Source of the DNA: Muriicola sp041358175
Lineage (GTDB): Bacteria; Bacteroidota; Bacteroidia; Flavobacteriales; Flavobacteriaceae
NCBI RefSeq assembly: GCF_041358175.1
Contig: NZ_JBGKBE010000001.1
Location: forward strand, 62,001 to 126,000
DNA length: 64,000 nucleotides
Reading direction: 5' to 3'
The notes below the pieces were generated by a model, which did no database searches, had not been told where the DNA came from, and saw nothing but the letters and a program-made list of their open reading frames with translations. Shown one piece after another: positions 9,344-19,075 of this stretch. Position 1 is the first letter of the stretch. Every line of letters starts with the position of its first letter. Position numbers and translations under genes: made by a program.

Positions 9344-12300
9344 ATGAGAGCACTAAGATCAATTCTGCCATTTTTTCTTTGCTGTACAATTCTATTGATG
9401 AGTTGTACCTCCGAAAAAAAAGATCAAACGGCTGAAACCGAAACTAAGCCAACACTTTTCAACTTACTTTCTCCTGAAGAAAGCGGCGTTGATTTTGTAA
9501 ACAAAGTAGAAAATCAAAAGAATTTCAACATCTTCAAATACCGTAATTTCTACAACGGAGGAGGGGTAGCAATTGGAGATGTCAATAACGATGGCCTTCC
9601 GGATATTTACCTAACCGGAAATATGGTGGAGAACAAGCTATATCTCAACAAAGGTGACCTGAAATTTGAAGATATCACACTTAAAGCAGGCGTACAGGGT
9701 AGTAAACCCTGGTCTACCGGAGTGGTTATGGTGGATATCAATCAGGATGGATTGCTCGACATTTATGTCAGTAATGCCGGAAATATGGAGGGCAATAATC
9801 ACGATAATGACCTCTATATCAACAACGGAGATCTCACCTTTACGGAAAAGGCAGCCGAATACAATCTGGCAAAAACAGGATTCTCAACCCACGCCTCCTT
9901 TTTTGATTACGATAAGGACGGGGATCTGGATGCTTATATCCTCAATAACAGTAATATCCCTGTAAGCAGCCTTGGATACGCCGGACAACGGGAAGTGAGG
10001 GCTCAGGACTGGGAAGGTGTTCCCGATATATTTAAAGGAGTTGGTGATATGCTCCTCCGCAACGACAATGGGAAGTTTGTGGATGTGAGTGAATCTGCCG
10101 GTATTTATGGTAGTCTGATTGGTTTTGGACTCGGGGTGATGATCACAGATATCAACAAGGACCTCTATCCCGATATCTATGTCTCAAACGATTTTTATGA
10201 ACGGGATTATCTCTATATTAATAATCAGGACGGAACATTTTCCGAGGAGATCAAAGACTGGACCTCCCATCTGTCCCTCTCAGCAATGGGAATTGATATG
10301 GCCGATATCAACAATGACGGCCATGCCGAAATCTTTATTACCGATATGCTTCCTGAAGCAGATGAGCGGGTTAAATCAGTAATGGAATTTGACGGCTATG
10401 ACGTCTTCAGGCTCAAACAGGACAAAGACTTTTACCAGCAATACATTCAGAACACACTGCAACTCAATAATGGCAATGGTTCTTTTTCCGAGATTGCCTA
10501 TTTCAGCGGGGTAGACGCCACGGACTGGAGTTGGGCCGGACTCATATTCGACATGGATAACGATGGCTTCAGGGATATCTTTATCACAAATGGTATCAAC
10601 CACGACCTTACGGATCTCGATTTTGTCGATTTCTTTGCCAATGAGATCATTCAGAAAATGGCTCTGACTGGTAAAAAAGAGTCTATCGATTCTATCATCA
10701 ATAAGATGCCCATCAGGCCACAGCCCAATTACGCATACAGGAACAATAGAGATCTCACTTTTGCCAATGCCAATAAGGAATGGGGCTTCGAATTACCAAC
10801 TATGTCTAATGGAGCTGCTTACGGAGACCTCGACAACGATGGTGACCTCGATCTGGTTATTAACAATGTTAATATGGTTTCCTTTATTTACGAAAACCAA
10901 ACGGACAGCTTAACAGAGAATCACTATCTAAAACTCAGGTTTGAAGGTCCTGAGAAAAATAAATTTGCTGTCGGTACGGCCGTAAATCTCTACTATGAAA
11001 ACAATGTTGTATACCAGGAACTGATCCCTTCTAGAGGGTTTCAATCCTCAATGGACTACGAAATGACTATTGGTCTTGGGAAGTCCACCTCGGTTGACTC
11101 GCTTAGAGTGATTTGGCCCGATGACAAAACCCAGAAAATGGAAAACCTCAAGGCAGACCAGACTGTAAATCTCAGTTATTCCGAGGCTCGGGAAGTATAT
11201 TCACCCGCCAAGCCGGACGCCATCAAACCCCTGCTAAAAGAGGTGGAAAATTCAAACTTGCTGGCTCACGAAGAAAATAACTACAATGATTTTGACTATG
11301 AGGGTCTGATTTACAAACTGCTTTCTCAGGAAGGACCAGCCCTGGCCATTGGAGATATAAATGGCGATGGCAATGAAGATGTCTTTCTCGGAGGAGCGGC
11401 CGGACAGGAAGGGGTACTTTATGAGCATTTGGGTAATGGAGATATCCGACCCATGCGGCAAAGCGTTTTTATCGAAGACCGTACTTATGAGGATACAGCT
11501 GCGGCTATTTTCGATGCAGACGGAGACGGGGATATGGATCTTATGGTAGGTGCCGGAGGAAATCAGGTTGGAAATGAACGGACATATCGGGCAAGATTGT
11601 ACCTGAACGACGGGAAAGGAAAATTCAGTAAGTCGGAACAACAATTACCTTCCACCTTTAAAAACATCTCCACTATTGCTCCTTTTGATTTCGACGATGA
11701 TGGAGATATGGATGTTTTTATCGGCTCACGAAGTGTAGTAGGTACCTATGGAGTTGACCCTGATCATCTATTTCTTGAAAATCAGGGTAATGCAGAGTTC
11801 AAAGATGCCACAGAACGTCTGGCCTATGACCTCAAAGATGCGGGTATGGTCACTAATGCGATATGGGCTGATATGGATGGCGATTCCCGTAAAGATCTCG
11901 TAACCGTTTCAGAATGGGGCACGCCGAGAATTTTCCGGAATTCAGGGAGGCGACTGGCCAAAATGTCCTCTTCCCTCGATAGTCTCGACGGTCTTTGGAA
12001 TGTGGTGGAAGCCGCTGATCTGGATAATGATGGGGATCAGGATCTTGTCCTTGGAAATCAGGGGGCCAATCTGCATTATAAACCTACACCGGAAAGCCCG
12101 ATGAAGATGTGGATCAATGATTTTGACGGGAATGGTACCATAGAACAGATCGTCACCTTAAGCGAAAATGGGAAGGACTATCCACTACATCAGAAAAAAG
12201 AGCTTACCAACCAGATCGTATCTCTTAAAAAACAGAACCTTAAGGCATCAGAATACGCCCGTAAAACTATAGGTGAATTATGGCCAAAATCTGTTTTTGA

Positions 12301-12700
12301 GAATTCGATTATGAAAAAATCCGGTACCTCAGAATCTGTAATTGCCATCAACGAAGGAAATGGCAAGTTCAGAATTAAAACCTTACCCTCCAGGGTACAG
12401 TTGTCATGCGTTTGTGGCATCTCATGTGCAGATGTAAATAATGACGGTTACCTCGACCTTATCATGGGAGGGAATAATTTTGAATTTAAACCACAGTTTT
12501 CTCGTCTCGATGCTAATTACGGCAACGTTCTCCTGGGGAACAAGGAGCTGGATTTCAAGTGGGAAGAATACAACAAAAGTGGATTCTTTATCAGGGATGA
12601 AATCAAACATATCAAACAATTTAAAGATCGCAATGGCCGTGCCTTTGTAATTGCGGCGTTGAATGACACTAAACCCAAGATTTACAGCCTCAATGACTAA
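9344..12700 (+). CDS. FG-GAP/VCBS-repeat, ASPIC/UnbV-domain lipoprotein, tandem copy 2
   Basis: A 1118-residue paralogue of its neighbours with the same order: lipoprotein leader (LLMSC), N-terminal propeller with Ca-binding repeats (DVNNDGLPD, DYDKDGDLD, DMDNDGFRD), ASPIC/UnbV domain at about 525-600 (KFAVGTAVNLYY, IGLGKSTSVDSLRVIWPDD) and a second repeat array (DADGDGDMD, DFDDDGDMD, DLDNDGDQDLVLGNQG). The acidic stretch just after the lipid-attached Cys (SEKKDQTAETE) is compatible with surface export in Bacteroidetes. It starts five bases after copy 1 and overlaps copy 3 by eight bases, so all three are co-transcribed and translationally close. Function unknown beyond the repeat architecture. 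Confidence 0.9.
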   Translation: MRALRSILPFFLCCTILLMSCTSEKKDQTAETETKPTLFNLLSPEESGVDFVNKVENQKNFNIFKYRNFYNGGGVAIGDVNNDGLPDIYLTGNMVENKLYLNKGDLKFEDITLKAGVQGSKPWSTGVVMVDINQDGLLDIYVSNAGNMEGNNHDNDLYINNGDLTFTEKAAEYNLAKTGFSTHASFFDYDKDGDLDAYILNNSNIPVSSLGYAGQREVRAQDWEGVPDIFKGVGDMLLRNDNGKFVDVSESAGIYGSLIGFGLGVMITDINKDLYPDIYVSNDFYERDYLYINNQDGTFSEEIKDWTSHLSLSAMGIDMADINNDGHAEIFITDMLPEADERVKSVMEFDGYDVFRLKQDKDFYQQYIQNTLQLNNGNGSFSEIAYFSGVDATDWSWAGLIFDMDNDGFRDIFITNGINHDLTDLDFVDFFANEIIQKMALTGKKESIDSIINKMPIRPQPNYAYRNNRDLTFANANKEWGFELPTMSNGAAYGDLDNDGDLDLVINNVNMVSFIYENQTDSLTENHYLKLRFEGPEKNKFAVGTAVNLYYENNVVYQELIPSRGFQSSMDYEMTIGLGKSTSVDSLRVIWPDDKTQKMENLKADQTVNLSYSEAREVYSPAKPDAIKPLLKEVENSNLLAHEENNYNDFDYEGLIYKLLSQEGPALAIGDINGDGNEDVFLGGAAGQEGVLYEHLGNGDIRPMRQSVFIEDRTYEDTAAAIFDADGDGDMDLMVGAGGNQVGNERTYRARLYLNDGKGKFSKSEQQLPSTFKNISTIAPFDFDDDGDMDVFIGSRSVVGTYGVDPDHLFLENQGNAEFKDATERLAYDLKDAGMVTNAIWADMDGDSRKDLVTVSEWGTPRIFRNSGRRLAKMSSSLDSLDGLWNVVEAADLDNDGDQDLVLGNQGANLHYKPTPESPMKMWINDFDGNGTIEQIVTLSENGKDYPLHQKKELTNQIVSLKKQNLKASEYARKTIGELWPKSVFENSIMKKSGTSESVIAINEGNGKFRIKTLPSRVQLSCVCGISCADVNNDGYLDLIMGGNNFEFKPQFSRLDANYGNVLLGNKELDFKWEEYNKSGFFIRDEIKHIKQFKDRNGRAFVIAALNDTKPKIYSLND

Positions 12701-15700
12701 AAAAGCAGTTCTTTACAGTCTGGTAGTAATCATTTTCGGGTGTAACCGAAACGGGGGTGATCTTTTTAAAAATCCTCAGGAAGGAGAAACAGGTATTTCT
12801 TTTAACAATAGCCTCACTGAGACAGACGACTTAAATATTCTTGACTATCTGTATTTCTATAATGGGGGTGGTGTTGCTATCGGGGACGTTAATGGAGATG
12901 ACCTGCCTGACATCTTTTTTTCCGGCAATCAGGTAAAGAACAAATTATACCTCAACAAGGGTAATCTTACTTTTGAGGATATTTCAGACAATGCCGGGAT
13001 AGGCGGAAACAGCAGCTGGAATACAGGGGCTGTTATGGGGGATGTAAACGGGGACGGCTTACTGGATATCTACGTCTGCGCTGTTGTGGGTATAAATGGT
13101 TTTAACGGTTATAATGAACTTTATATCAATAATGGCGACCTTACTTTCACTGAAAGTGCAGCAGAGTACGGTCTCGATTTTGACACCTTCAGTTCTAATG
13201 CGGCATTTCTGGATTACGACCTGGACGGGGATCTGGATATTTATCTGCTGAACCATGCAGTACACACCCAGGAATCCTTCGGCAAAGCCGATCTGAGGTA
13301 TAAAAGGGATTTTCAAACCGGAGATAAATTACTGCGGAATGACGGAAATACTTTTGTTGAAGTCAGCGAGGAAGCTGGAATATTTGGGGGTATCAATGGC
13401 TATGGGCTTGGAGTCACAATCAGTGATTTCAATCAGGATGGTTATCCCGACATCTATGTGGGAAACGATTTTCATGAAGATGATTACTATTACCTCAACA
13501 ATGGGGATGGGACTTTTACCGAAAACCTCAAGAAGTACTTCGGGCATACCACGAGATTTTCAATGGGGAATGACGTAGCTGATATCAATCACGATGGATG
13601 GCCCGATATCCTCTCCCTGGATATGCTTCCTGAAGACGAAACTGTTCTTAAGTCCTCTGAAGGTGATGACGATATACAGATCCAGAATATGAGGGTCAGG
13701 CAATACGGTTATCACTATCAGTTTACAAGAAATATGCTGCATGTTAACCGGCCCGGACATGGCTTTCAGGAAACAGCTCTCCTGAGTGGTATTGCGGCAA
13801 CAGACTGGAGTTGGAGTGCTCTTTTCGCTGATTTCAATGCTGACTCTGAGCAGGATATTTTTATCGCCAATGGCATTCCTAAACGCCCCAATGATCTCGA
13901 TTTCATCAACTTTGTGTCCAGCGAGCAGATCAAAAAAAAGATCAACAATACTAAGCTGATGGATCAGGAAGCCCTGGAATTAATGCCTTCCGGTGCAGTA
14001 CACAACTATATATTCCAGGGAACGGACAACTTACGATTTATAGACCGATCTGAAGAATGGATAGCCAGAGACACCCTTTTTTCAGGGGCAACGGCAATGG
14101 GCGACCTTGACAATGATGGGGATCTCGACCTGGTAACCAGTAATATTAATAGTCCGGCTACCCTCTATATCAACAAAACCGATTCGGATGCCAACTATCT
14201 TAAGTTAAGATTGAATTTCACAGATAAGAACAGCTTTGGAATCGGCGCCAAAGTGCTTTCCTACCACAAGGGTGTACTCCAATACAGGGAAATGTATACG
14301 GTAAGAGGATTTCAGGCTTCCTCAGAACCCATACTGCATTTCGGATATGGAAATGAAACCCGGGTGGATTCTCTGCGTATTCTCTGGCCGGATCATACCA
14401 CTCAACTACTAAAAGATATTCCGGTTAATCAAACCTTGACCGTAAGTCCGGATGCTAATGTTCCTTTTAAAAATCCGTGGTTAAAAGCAGAAGAAAAACC
14501 GCTCTTTAAGAAAGTGGATGGTAGCATGGGACTCACTTTTATCCACAGGGAAGATCCCTATATCGACTTTAACCGTCAAAAACTGATCCCCTATAAATTC
14601 TCAGACCGAGGACCTTCCCTTGCTGTTGGTGATATCAACGGAGACGGTACTGATGATGTTTTCTTCGGGGGATCTAAATTTTACCCCTCTTCGGTATATC
14701 TGCAAACTGAAGATGGATTTAAAGAGAAAGAAATTCCAGAGTTAAGACAGGATTCCATTACAGAGGATGTGGCTGCAGTCCTAGAAGATTTCAACGGGGA
14801 TGGACAGAATGATCTGTTTATTGGAACAGGCGGTGCCGATTTCTACAATGAAATGGCGCCTCTTTTAGACAGGTATTATCTTCAAAGGGATTCAACTTTC
14901 ATAAAACAGGGCATTCCCGGGTCATTTGATAACACATCCGTATTAGCTCCATACGACTTTGACCAAGATGGGGACCTGGACCTTTTTGTTGGAAATCAAA
15001 TGATCACTAACGATTTTGGAAAGATCCCGGAATCTTATTTGCTAGAAAACAGAAATGGGATTTTTGAAAAAGTAGAGAATATGGATCTGGCCTCCATTGG
15101 CATGGTCACAGATGCGATCTGGGAGGACTACAACCAAGATGGATACACAGACCTTATTGTGGTTGGAGAATGGATAACCCCTGCGTTCTTCAGGAATATA
15201 GAGGGAATATTAGAAAAGGATGATGTTTTGGAAGAAAATCCTTCCGGACTTTGGGAAAGTATCACAGCCTTTGACATTGACCAGGATGGAGATACAGATT
15301 ACCTACTGGGAAATTGGGGTTTAAACACGAAGTTCAGGGCGACGGAAAAAGACCCCATGAAAATGTACTATTCAGATTTTGATAAGAATGGTAGTACGGA
15401 GACTATCGTCACACTCCAAAATGATGGAGAATATTATCCTATAGAAGGCTTAAAAGGCCTTGCCGATCAATTGGTAAGTCTTAGGAAAAAATTTACAGCT
15501 TATAGAGACTTTGCGGGTAAACCTATAGAAGAGATCCTGGATGGGGATCAGCTTAAAAAAGCTAAGGTTTTTGAGGTAAACGAATTGAGATCAGGTTACC
15601 TTGAAAATAATGAAGGACGCTTTTCTTTTGTCCCGTTCCCACAGGAATTACAACTTGCCCCTATTATGGTTTTTCTTACTTATGATTTCGACAATGACGG

Positions 15701-15956
15701 GGTAGACGAGGTGCTGGCTGCAGGTAATTACTTCGGGGTAAAACCCTATCATGGAAGACTGGGCACCTTTTCTGGGGCTATGATAAAAGGGAAAAATAAT
15801 GTAATTTTGGGGGATGTTTTGGGACTGGATTTCATGAACAGATCCATCAGACATCTCAATATTCTGACCGTAGGTAACCAACCTTATTTACTGGCAACAT
15901 TCAACGACGATGCCGTTCAACTGTACCAATTAATAAATAAAAAAGAAACACCATGA
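12693..15956 (+). CDS. FG-GAP/VCBS-repeat, ASPIC/UnbV-domain lipoprotein, tandem copy 3
   Basis: About 1087 residues if translation starts at the ATG at 12693; an earlier in-frame ATG at 12663 would put ten extra residues before the leader MTKKAVLYSLVVIIFGC, which looks like a complete lipoprotein signal by itself, so the later start is preferred. It overlaps copy 2 by eight bases (ATGACTAA). Domain order repeats that of the others: propeller with DLDGDLDIY-type loops, ASPIC/UnbV at about 500-570 (FGIGAKVLSYHKG, LHFGYGNETRVDSLRILWPD), then a second propeller (DFDQDGDLDLFVGN, DIDQDGDTDYLLGNWG). Its N-terminal GISFNNSLTET is much closer to copy 1 than to copy 2, which suggests copies 1 and 3 are the nearer pair. 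Confidence 0.9.
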   Translation: MTKKAVLYSLVVIIFGCNRNGGDLFKNPQEGETGISFNNSLTETDDLNILDYLYFYNGGGVAIGDVNGDDLPDIFFSGNQVKNKLYLNKGNLTFEDISDNAGIGGNSSWNTGAVMGDVNGDGLLDIYVCAVVGINGFNGYNELYINNGDLTFTESAAEYGLDFDTFSSNAAFLDYDLDGDLDIYLLNHAVHTQESFGKADLRYKRDFQTGDKLLRNDGNTFVEVSEEAGIFGGINGYGLGVTISDFNQDGYPDIYVGNDFHEDDYYYLNNGDGTFTENLKKYFGHTTRFSMGNDVADINHDGWPDILSLDMLPEDETVLKSSEGDDDIQIQNMRVRQYGYHYQFTRNMLHVNRPGHGFQETALLSGIAATDWSWSALFADFNADSEQDIFIANGIPKRPNDLDFINFVSSEQIKKKINNTKLMDQEALELMPSGAVHNYIFQGTDNLRFIDRSEEWIARDTLFSGATAMGDLDNDGDLDLVTSNINSPATLYINKTDSDANYLKLRLNFTDKNSFGIGAKVLSYHKGVLQYREMYTVRGFQASSEPILHFGYGNETRVDSLRILWPDHTTQLLKDIPVNQTLTVSPDANVPFKNPWLKAEEKPLFKKVDGSMGLTFIHREDPYIDFNRQKLIPYKFSDRGPSLAVGDINGDGTDDVFFGGSKFYPSSVYLQTEDGFKEKEIPELRQDSITEDVAAVLEDFNGDGQNDLFIGTGGADFYNEMAPLLDRYYLQRDSTFIKQGIPGSFDNTSVLAPYDFDQDGDLDLFVGNQMITNDFGKIPESYLLENRNGIFEKVENMDLASIGMVTDAIWEDYNQDGYTDLIVVGEWITPAFFRNIEGILEKDDVLEENPSGLWESITAFDIDQDGDTDYLLGNWGLNTKFRATEKDPMKMYYSDFDKNGSTETIVTLQNDGEYYPIEGLKGLADQLVSLRKKFTAYRDFAGKPIEEILDGDQLKKAKVFEVNELRSGYLENNEGRFSFVPFPQELQLAPIMVFLTYDFDNDGVDEVLAAGNYFGVKPYHGRLGTFSGAMIKGKNNVILGDVLGLDFMNRSIRHLNILTVGNQPYLLATFNDDAVQLYQLINKKETP

Positions 15957-17296
15957 AGAAACTAATCCTTCTACTGGTTTTGCTGAGCCTTGGCTGTCAA
16001 AAGGAGGATACGCCTATTGAGGTGTCTCCTGAATTGATGCATAGTTCAGTGGATAAGGTCATAGAAATTATGATCCACGATATTTTTTCCCCTCCGGTAG
16101 CGAGCAGAATATTTGCATATCCCAATATTGCAGCATATGAGATTATTGCTCAGGATGATGAGCGTTTTCTATCCCTGGAGGGACAGGTTCATGAATTCAA
16201 TCCTATTCCCAAGGCCGACACAAACAAGCCCATCAATAAGGCACTAGCTGCAATGATAGCCCATATGGATCTTAGCCGGAGACTGATCTTTAGCGAAGAC
16301 AAAATGGAAGTCTTCAGAGATAGTCTTTATACTCTTTGGTCTTCTAATAATGAGAGAGAATTTGAAGCTTCCAGGGAATACGGCCTTCAGGTCGCTGAAC
16401 ATATTGCCACCTGGATGGACAAAGACAATTACAAACAGACCAGGACAATGCCTAAATTCACGGTCAATACGGATGAACCTTCCCGTTGGCAGCCAACCCC
16501 ACCGGCATATATGGCAGGCATAGAACCTCACTGGAGCAAAATAAGACCCTTTGTCATTGAATCGGCCGATCAGTTTAAACCTCTACCTCCGCCTCCTTTT
16601 ACAATGGAAGAAGGATCAGATTTTTACAAGGAAGTAAAGGAGGTCTATGACATCAGCAAGAAAATGGAAGAGGAAGGAGATGAGTCAGAGGGAGTGCAAA
16701 TCGCCAAATTCTGGGATTGTAATCCGTATGTATCTGTAACCAGGGGGCACCTCATGTTTGCAACTAAAAAGATTACGCCAGGGGCACACTGGATAGGAAT
16801 CACGAAAATTGCCAGTAGAAAGGCGCAATCGGACTTTAACCAAACCGTCCACGCTTATACCAAGACTTCCATGGCAATAGCAGATGCGTTTATCAGCTGT
16901 TGGGACGAAAAATACAGGAGTAATCTTATCCGGCCCGAAACACTTATTAATGAGCATATAGACGATAGCTGGAAACCAGTTTTGCAGACCCCACCATTTC
17001 CAGAATATACCAGTGGACATAGTGTGGTGTCGGGAGCAGCTTCTGTAGTGTTAACCGATATTTTTGGCGAGGACTTTGCCTTTGATGACGATACTGAACT
17101 GGCCTATGGACTTCCGGTTAGGTCGTTCTCTTCCTTCAGGGAAGCCGCTGATGAAGCTGCCATAAGTCGGATGTACGGAGGAATACATTACAGGGCAGCT
17201 GTTGAAGTTGGTGTAAAGCAAGGAAGGGATCTGGGGTCTTTCATTGTCAAGAAACTGAATATGGAAAACGAATCCCGTTTGGCACAAACTCAATAA
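15953..17296 (+). CDS. Vanadium-dependent haloperoxidase / PAP2-like lipoprotein
   Basis: A 447-residue exported lipoprotein (leader ending LSLGC). The C-terminal part carries the vanadate/phosphate-binding triad of the haloperoxidase-PAP2 superfamily: K320-x6-R327-P328, then TSGH with His356, then S405-R406-x5-His412. In the superfamily these residues bind vanadate or a phosphate ester, and the His acts as nucleophile or axial ligand. The Asp expected four residues after the last His is Ala416 here. Such proteins are routinely labelled vanadium-dependent haloperoxidase in Bacteroidetes, yet haloperoxidase, phosphatase or a non-catalytic role all remain possible. It overlaps the preceding gene by four bases (ATGA), so it belongs to the FG-GAP operon. 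Confidence 0.82.
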   Translation: MKKLILLLVLLSLGCQKEDTPIEVSPELMHSSVDKVIEIMIHDIFSPPVASRIFAYPNIAAYEIIAQDDERFLSLEGQVHEFNPIPKADTNKPINKALAAMIAHMDLSRRLIFSEDKMEVFRDSLYTLWSSNNEREFEASREYGLQVAEHIATWMDKDNYKQTRTMPKFTVNTDEPSRWQPTPPAYMAGIEPHWSKIRPFVIESADQFKPLPPPPFTMEEGSDFYKEVKEVYDISKKMEEEGDESEGVQIAKFWDCNPYVSVTRGHLMFATKKITPGAHWIGITKIASRKAQSDFNQTVHAYTKTSMAIADAFISCWDEKYRSNLIRPETLINEHIDDSWKPVLQTPPFPEYTSGHSVVSGAASVVLTDIFGEDFAFDDDTELAYGLPVRSFSSFREAADEAAISRMYGGIHYRAAVEVGVKQGRDLGSFIVKKLNMENESRLAQTQ

Positions 17297-17300
17297 TCAC

Positions 17301-18197
17301 ATGAAGAAAATTCTATTAATATTCTCTTTCCTGATCCTGGGAGGAGTAGTATGGTATCTTTTTGTTTATCCGTATGATTATCTCGTGACCCTTGAGGCCA
17401 AAGCAAATAAAGGGACCATAAATCAGATTATAAAATTATGGGACACCAGCCTGGACAATTCCGAAATTGAAGCAGGCAAAGAACTTGAAAATCTCACCCA
17501 GACACTTAGATATAAGGACTCTACCCATATATACGCATGGGAAATTAGTTCTGTTAATGATTCTGTTTCAAAAATCAAGGTATTTGCCAAAGACAGTGCC
17601 TTTAGTTTTAACAACAAGTTAAAAGTTCCCTTTACGGATACCGAATTTGAAAAGCGCACAAGGAACAATCTTAAAAGTTTTGCCGATCTGCTCGCCAATC
17701 ACCTTAAGAATATCAAAGTGAGAGTAGTTGGTGAAGCACAGCTCGATTCTACACATTACGCTTATGTCAACAACAAGACCTCTCAATTTGGCAAGGCAGG
17801 TGGGATGATGCGCGACTTCCCTTTACTGGATCCATTTCTTGTCAATAATGGGGTTGAATTAAATGGCAAGCCTTTTATAGAGGTCCTGGCCTGGGACATG
17901 GAGAAGGACAGTTTAGAATTTAACTTCTGTTATCCGATAATAATGAATGACAGCTTGCCTCAACACCCCGATCTGAAATACGGTTTTCGAAAACCTGTGA
18001 AAGCACTGAAAGCAATTTACAATGGCAACTATATAACTTCAGACAGGGCCTGGTACGAATTACTGGATTACGCTGAAAAAAATAATATTGAAGTCGGTGG
18101 CTTACCTATTGAAGTTTTCTACAACAATCCTAATATCGGAGTTGACGAGATTAACTGGAAAGCCGAAGTATTCCTGCCCATAAAAGAGGAATCATGA
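17301..18197 (+). CDS. Membrane-anchored SRPBCC + GyrI-like effector-binding domain protein
   Basis: A 298-residue protein with one N-terminal membrane segment (residues about 4-22). Residues about 28-160 look like a START/SRPBCC fold, opening with VTLEAKANKGTINQIIKLW, and the C-terminal ~120 residues resemble the GyrI-like/AraC effector-binding domain, ending in VEVFYNNPN and WKAEVFLPI. Both folds bind small molecules; here they would face the periplasm, since there is no DNA-binding domain. It sits four bases after the haloperoxidase-like gene and overlaps the next gene by four bases. A ligand-sensing or carrier role is inference; the ligand is unknown. Confidence 0.7.
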   Translation: MKKILLIFSFLILGGVVWYLFVYPYDYLVTLEAKANKGTINQIIKLWDTSLDNSEIEAGKELENLTQTLRYKDSTHIYAWEISSVNDSVSKIKVFAKDSAFSFNNKLKVPFTDTEFEKRTRNNLKSFADLLANHLKNIKVRVVGEAQLDSTHYAYVNNKTSQFGKAGGMMRDFPLLDPFLVNNGVELNGKPFIEVLAWDMEKDSLEFNFCYPIIMNDSLPQHPDLKYGFRKPVKALKAIYNGNYITSDRAWYELLDYAEKNNIEVGGLPIEVFYNNPNIGVDEINWKAEVFLPIKEES

Positions 18198-19075
18198 GGG
18201 TTGTAACAATTCTTTTTCTTTGCGTCATCGGCACTGGTTGTGCACAACACGGGCAATTGACGTACCTCTGTTCTCTCCCCAGTGAACTGGAGGAAAATTC
18301 AGGAATTACAAGCCTTGAACCAGGGAAGGTTTGGGTGATAGAAGACAATGGGAATAAAGACCATATTTATGAAGTAAATACTGCAGGAGACCAACTTCGG
18401 GAATTTGAGGTTAAGAATGCAAAAAATGAGGATTGGGAAGACCTCACAAAAGACAAGGCAGGGAATTTATATATCGGTGATTTTGGCAACAATGAGAACG
18501 AAAGAAAGGATTTTGTGATCTATAAGATTCCCAGTCCCCTGGTAGAAAAAGGGGATAAGATAGAAGCAGAAGAAATACGCTTTGCTTATCCGGAACAAAA
18601 GAAATTTCCCCCAAAACCTGCTGAGAGAAAATACGATACAGAAGCATTTTTCTATCTGGACAGCCTTTTGTACATCATTACCAAGGACAGAAGTAATCCA
18701 TTTTCAGGGGAAGCACTTATTTATACGGTACCTGCAATTAAAGGAGATTATTCGGCAAGACTCGTGGGCTCGTTTTCAACCTGCAAGGATTATACTATTT
18801 GTCAGATAACATCTGCCGCTATTTCTCCAGATGGTAAAACAATTGTGCTATTAGGCTACGGTTCACTCTGGATAATACGCAATTTTGACTTGCCCGATTT
18901 CTCCAAAGGAAAGGTTGAATTTATCGATCTTGGAGTACGGACACAATTGGAAGCAATTTGTTTTAAGGATAATAACACTGTATATCTTTCGGATGAAGAA
19001 AACCACGTCACAGGGAGAAACCTTTATTCCTTCACCCTACCCCATCTTCAAAGAGTAGAAAGTAAGGGGTATTAA
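18194..19075 (+). CDS. Lipoprotein of unknown function, possible beta-propeller
   Basis: A 293-residue protein with a lipoprotein leader (residues 1-16, GTGC). The mature part has recurring strand-turn motifs such as NLYIGDFGNNENER, VWVIEDNGNKDHIYEV and VYLSDEENHVTGRNLYSF, as in six-bladed propellers, but I do not recognise a named family with confidence. It is the last gene of the FG-GAP operon (ATGA overlap with the gene before) and its stop codon overlaps by four bases the end of the large phosphoesterase fusion on the other strand. No catalytic motif is evident. Confidence 0.75.
   Translation: MRVVTILFLCVIGTGCAQHGQLTYLCSLPSELEENSGITSLEPGKVWVIEDNGNKDHIYEVNTAGDQLREFEVKNAKNEDWEDLTKDKAGNLYIGDFGNNENERKDFVIYKIPSPLVEKGDKIEAEEIRFAYPEQKKFPPKPAERKYDTEAFFYLDSLLYIITKDRSNPFSGEALIYTVPAIKGDYSARLVGSFSTCKDYTICQITSAAISPDGKTIVLLGYGSLWIIRNFDLPDFSKGKVEFIDLGVRTQLEAICFKDNNTVYLSDEENHVTGRNLYSFTLPHLQRVESKGY

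Noticed and set aside
12663..12692. Earlier ATG for FG-GAP lipoprotein copy 3
   Set aside because: It would put ten polar residues before a complete lipoprotein signal and extend the overlap with copy 2.
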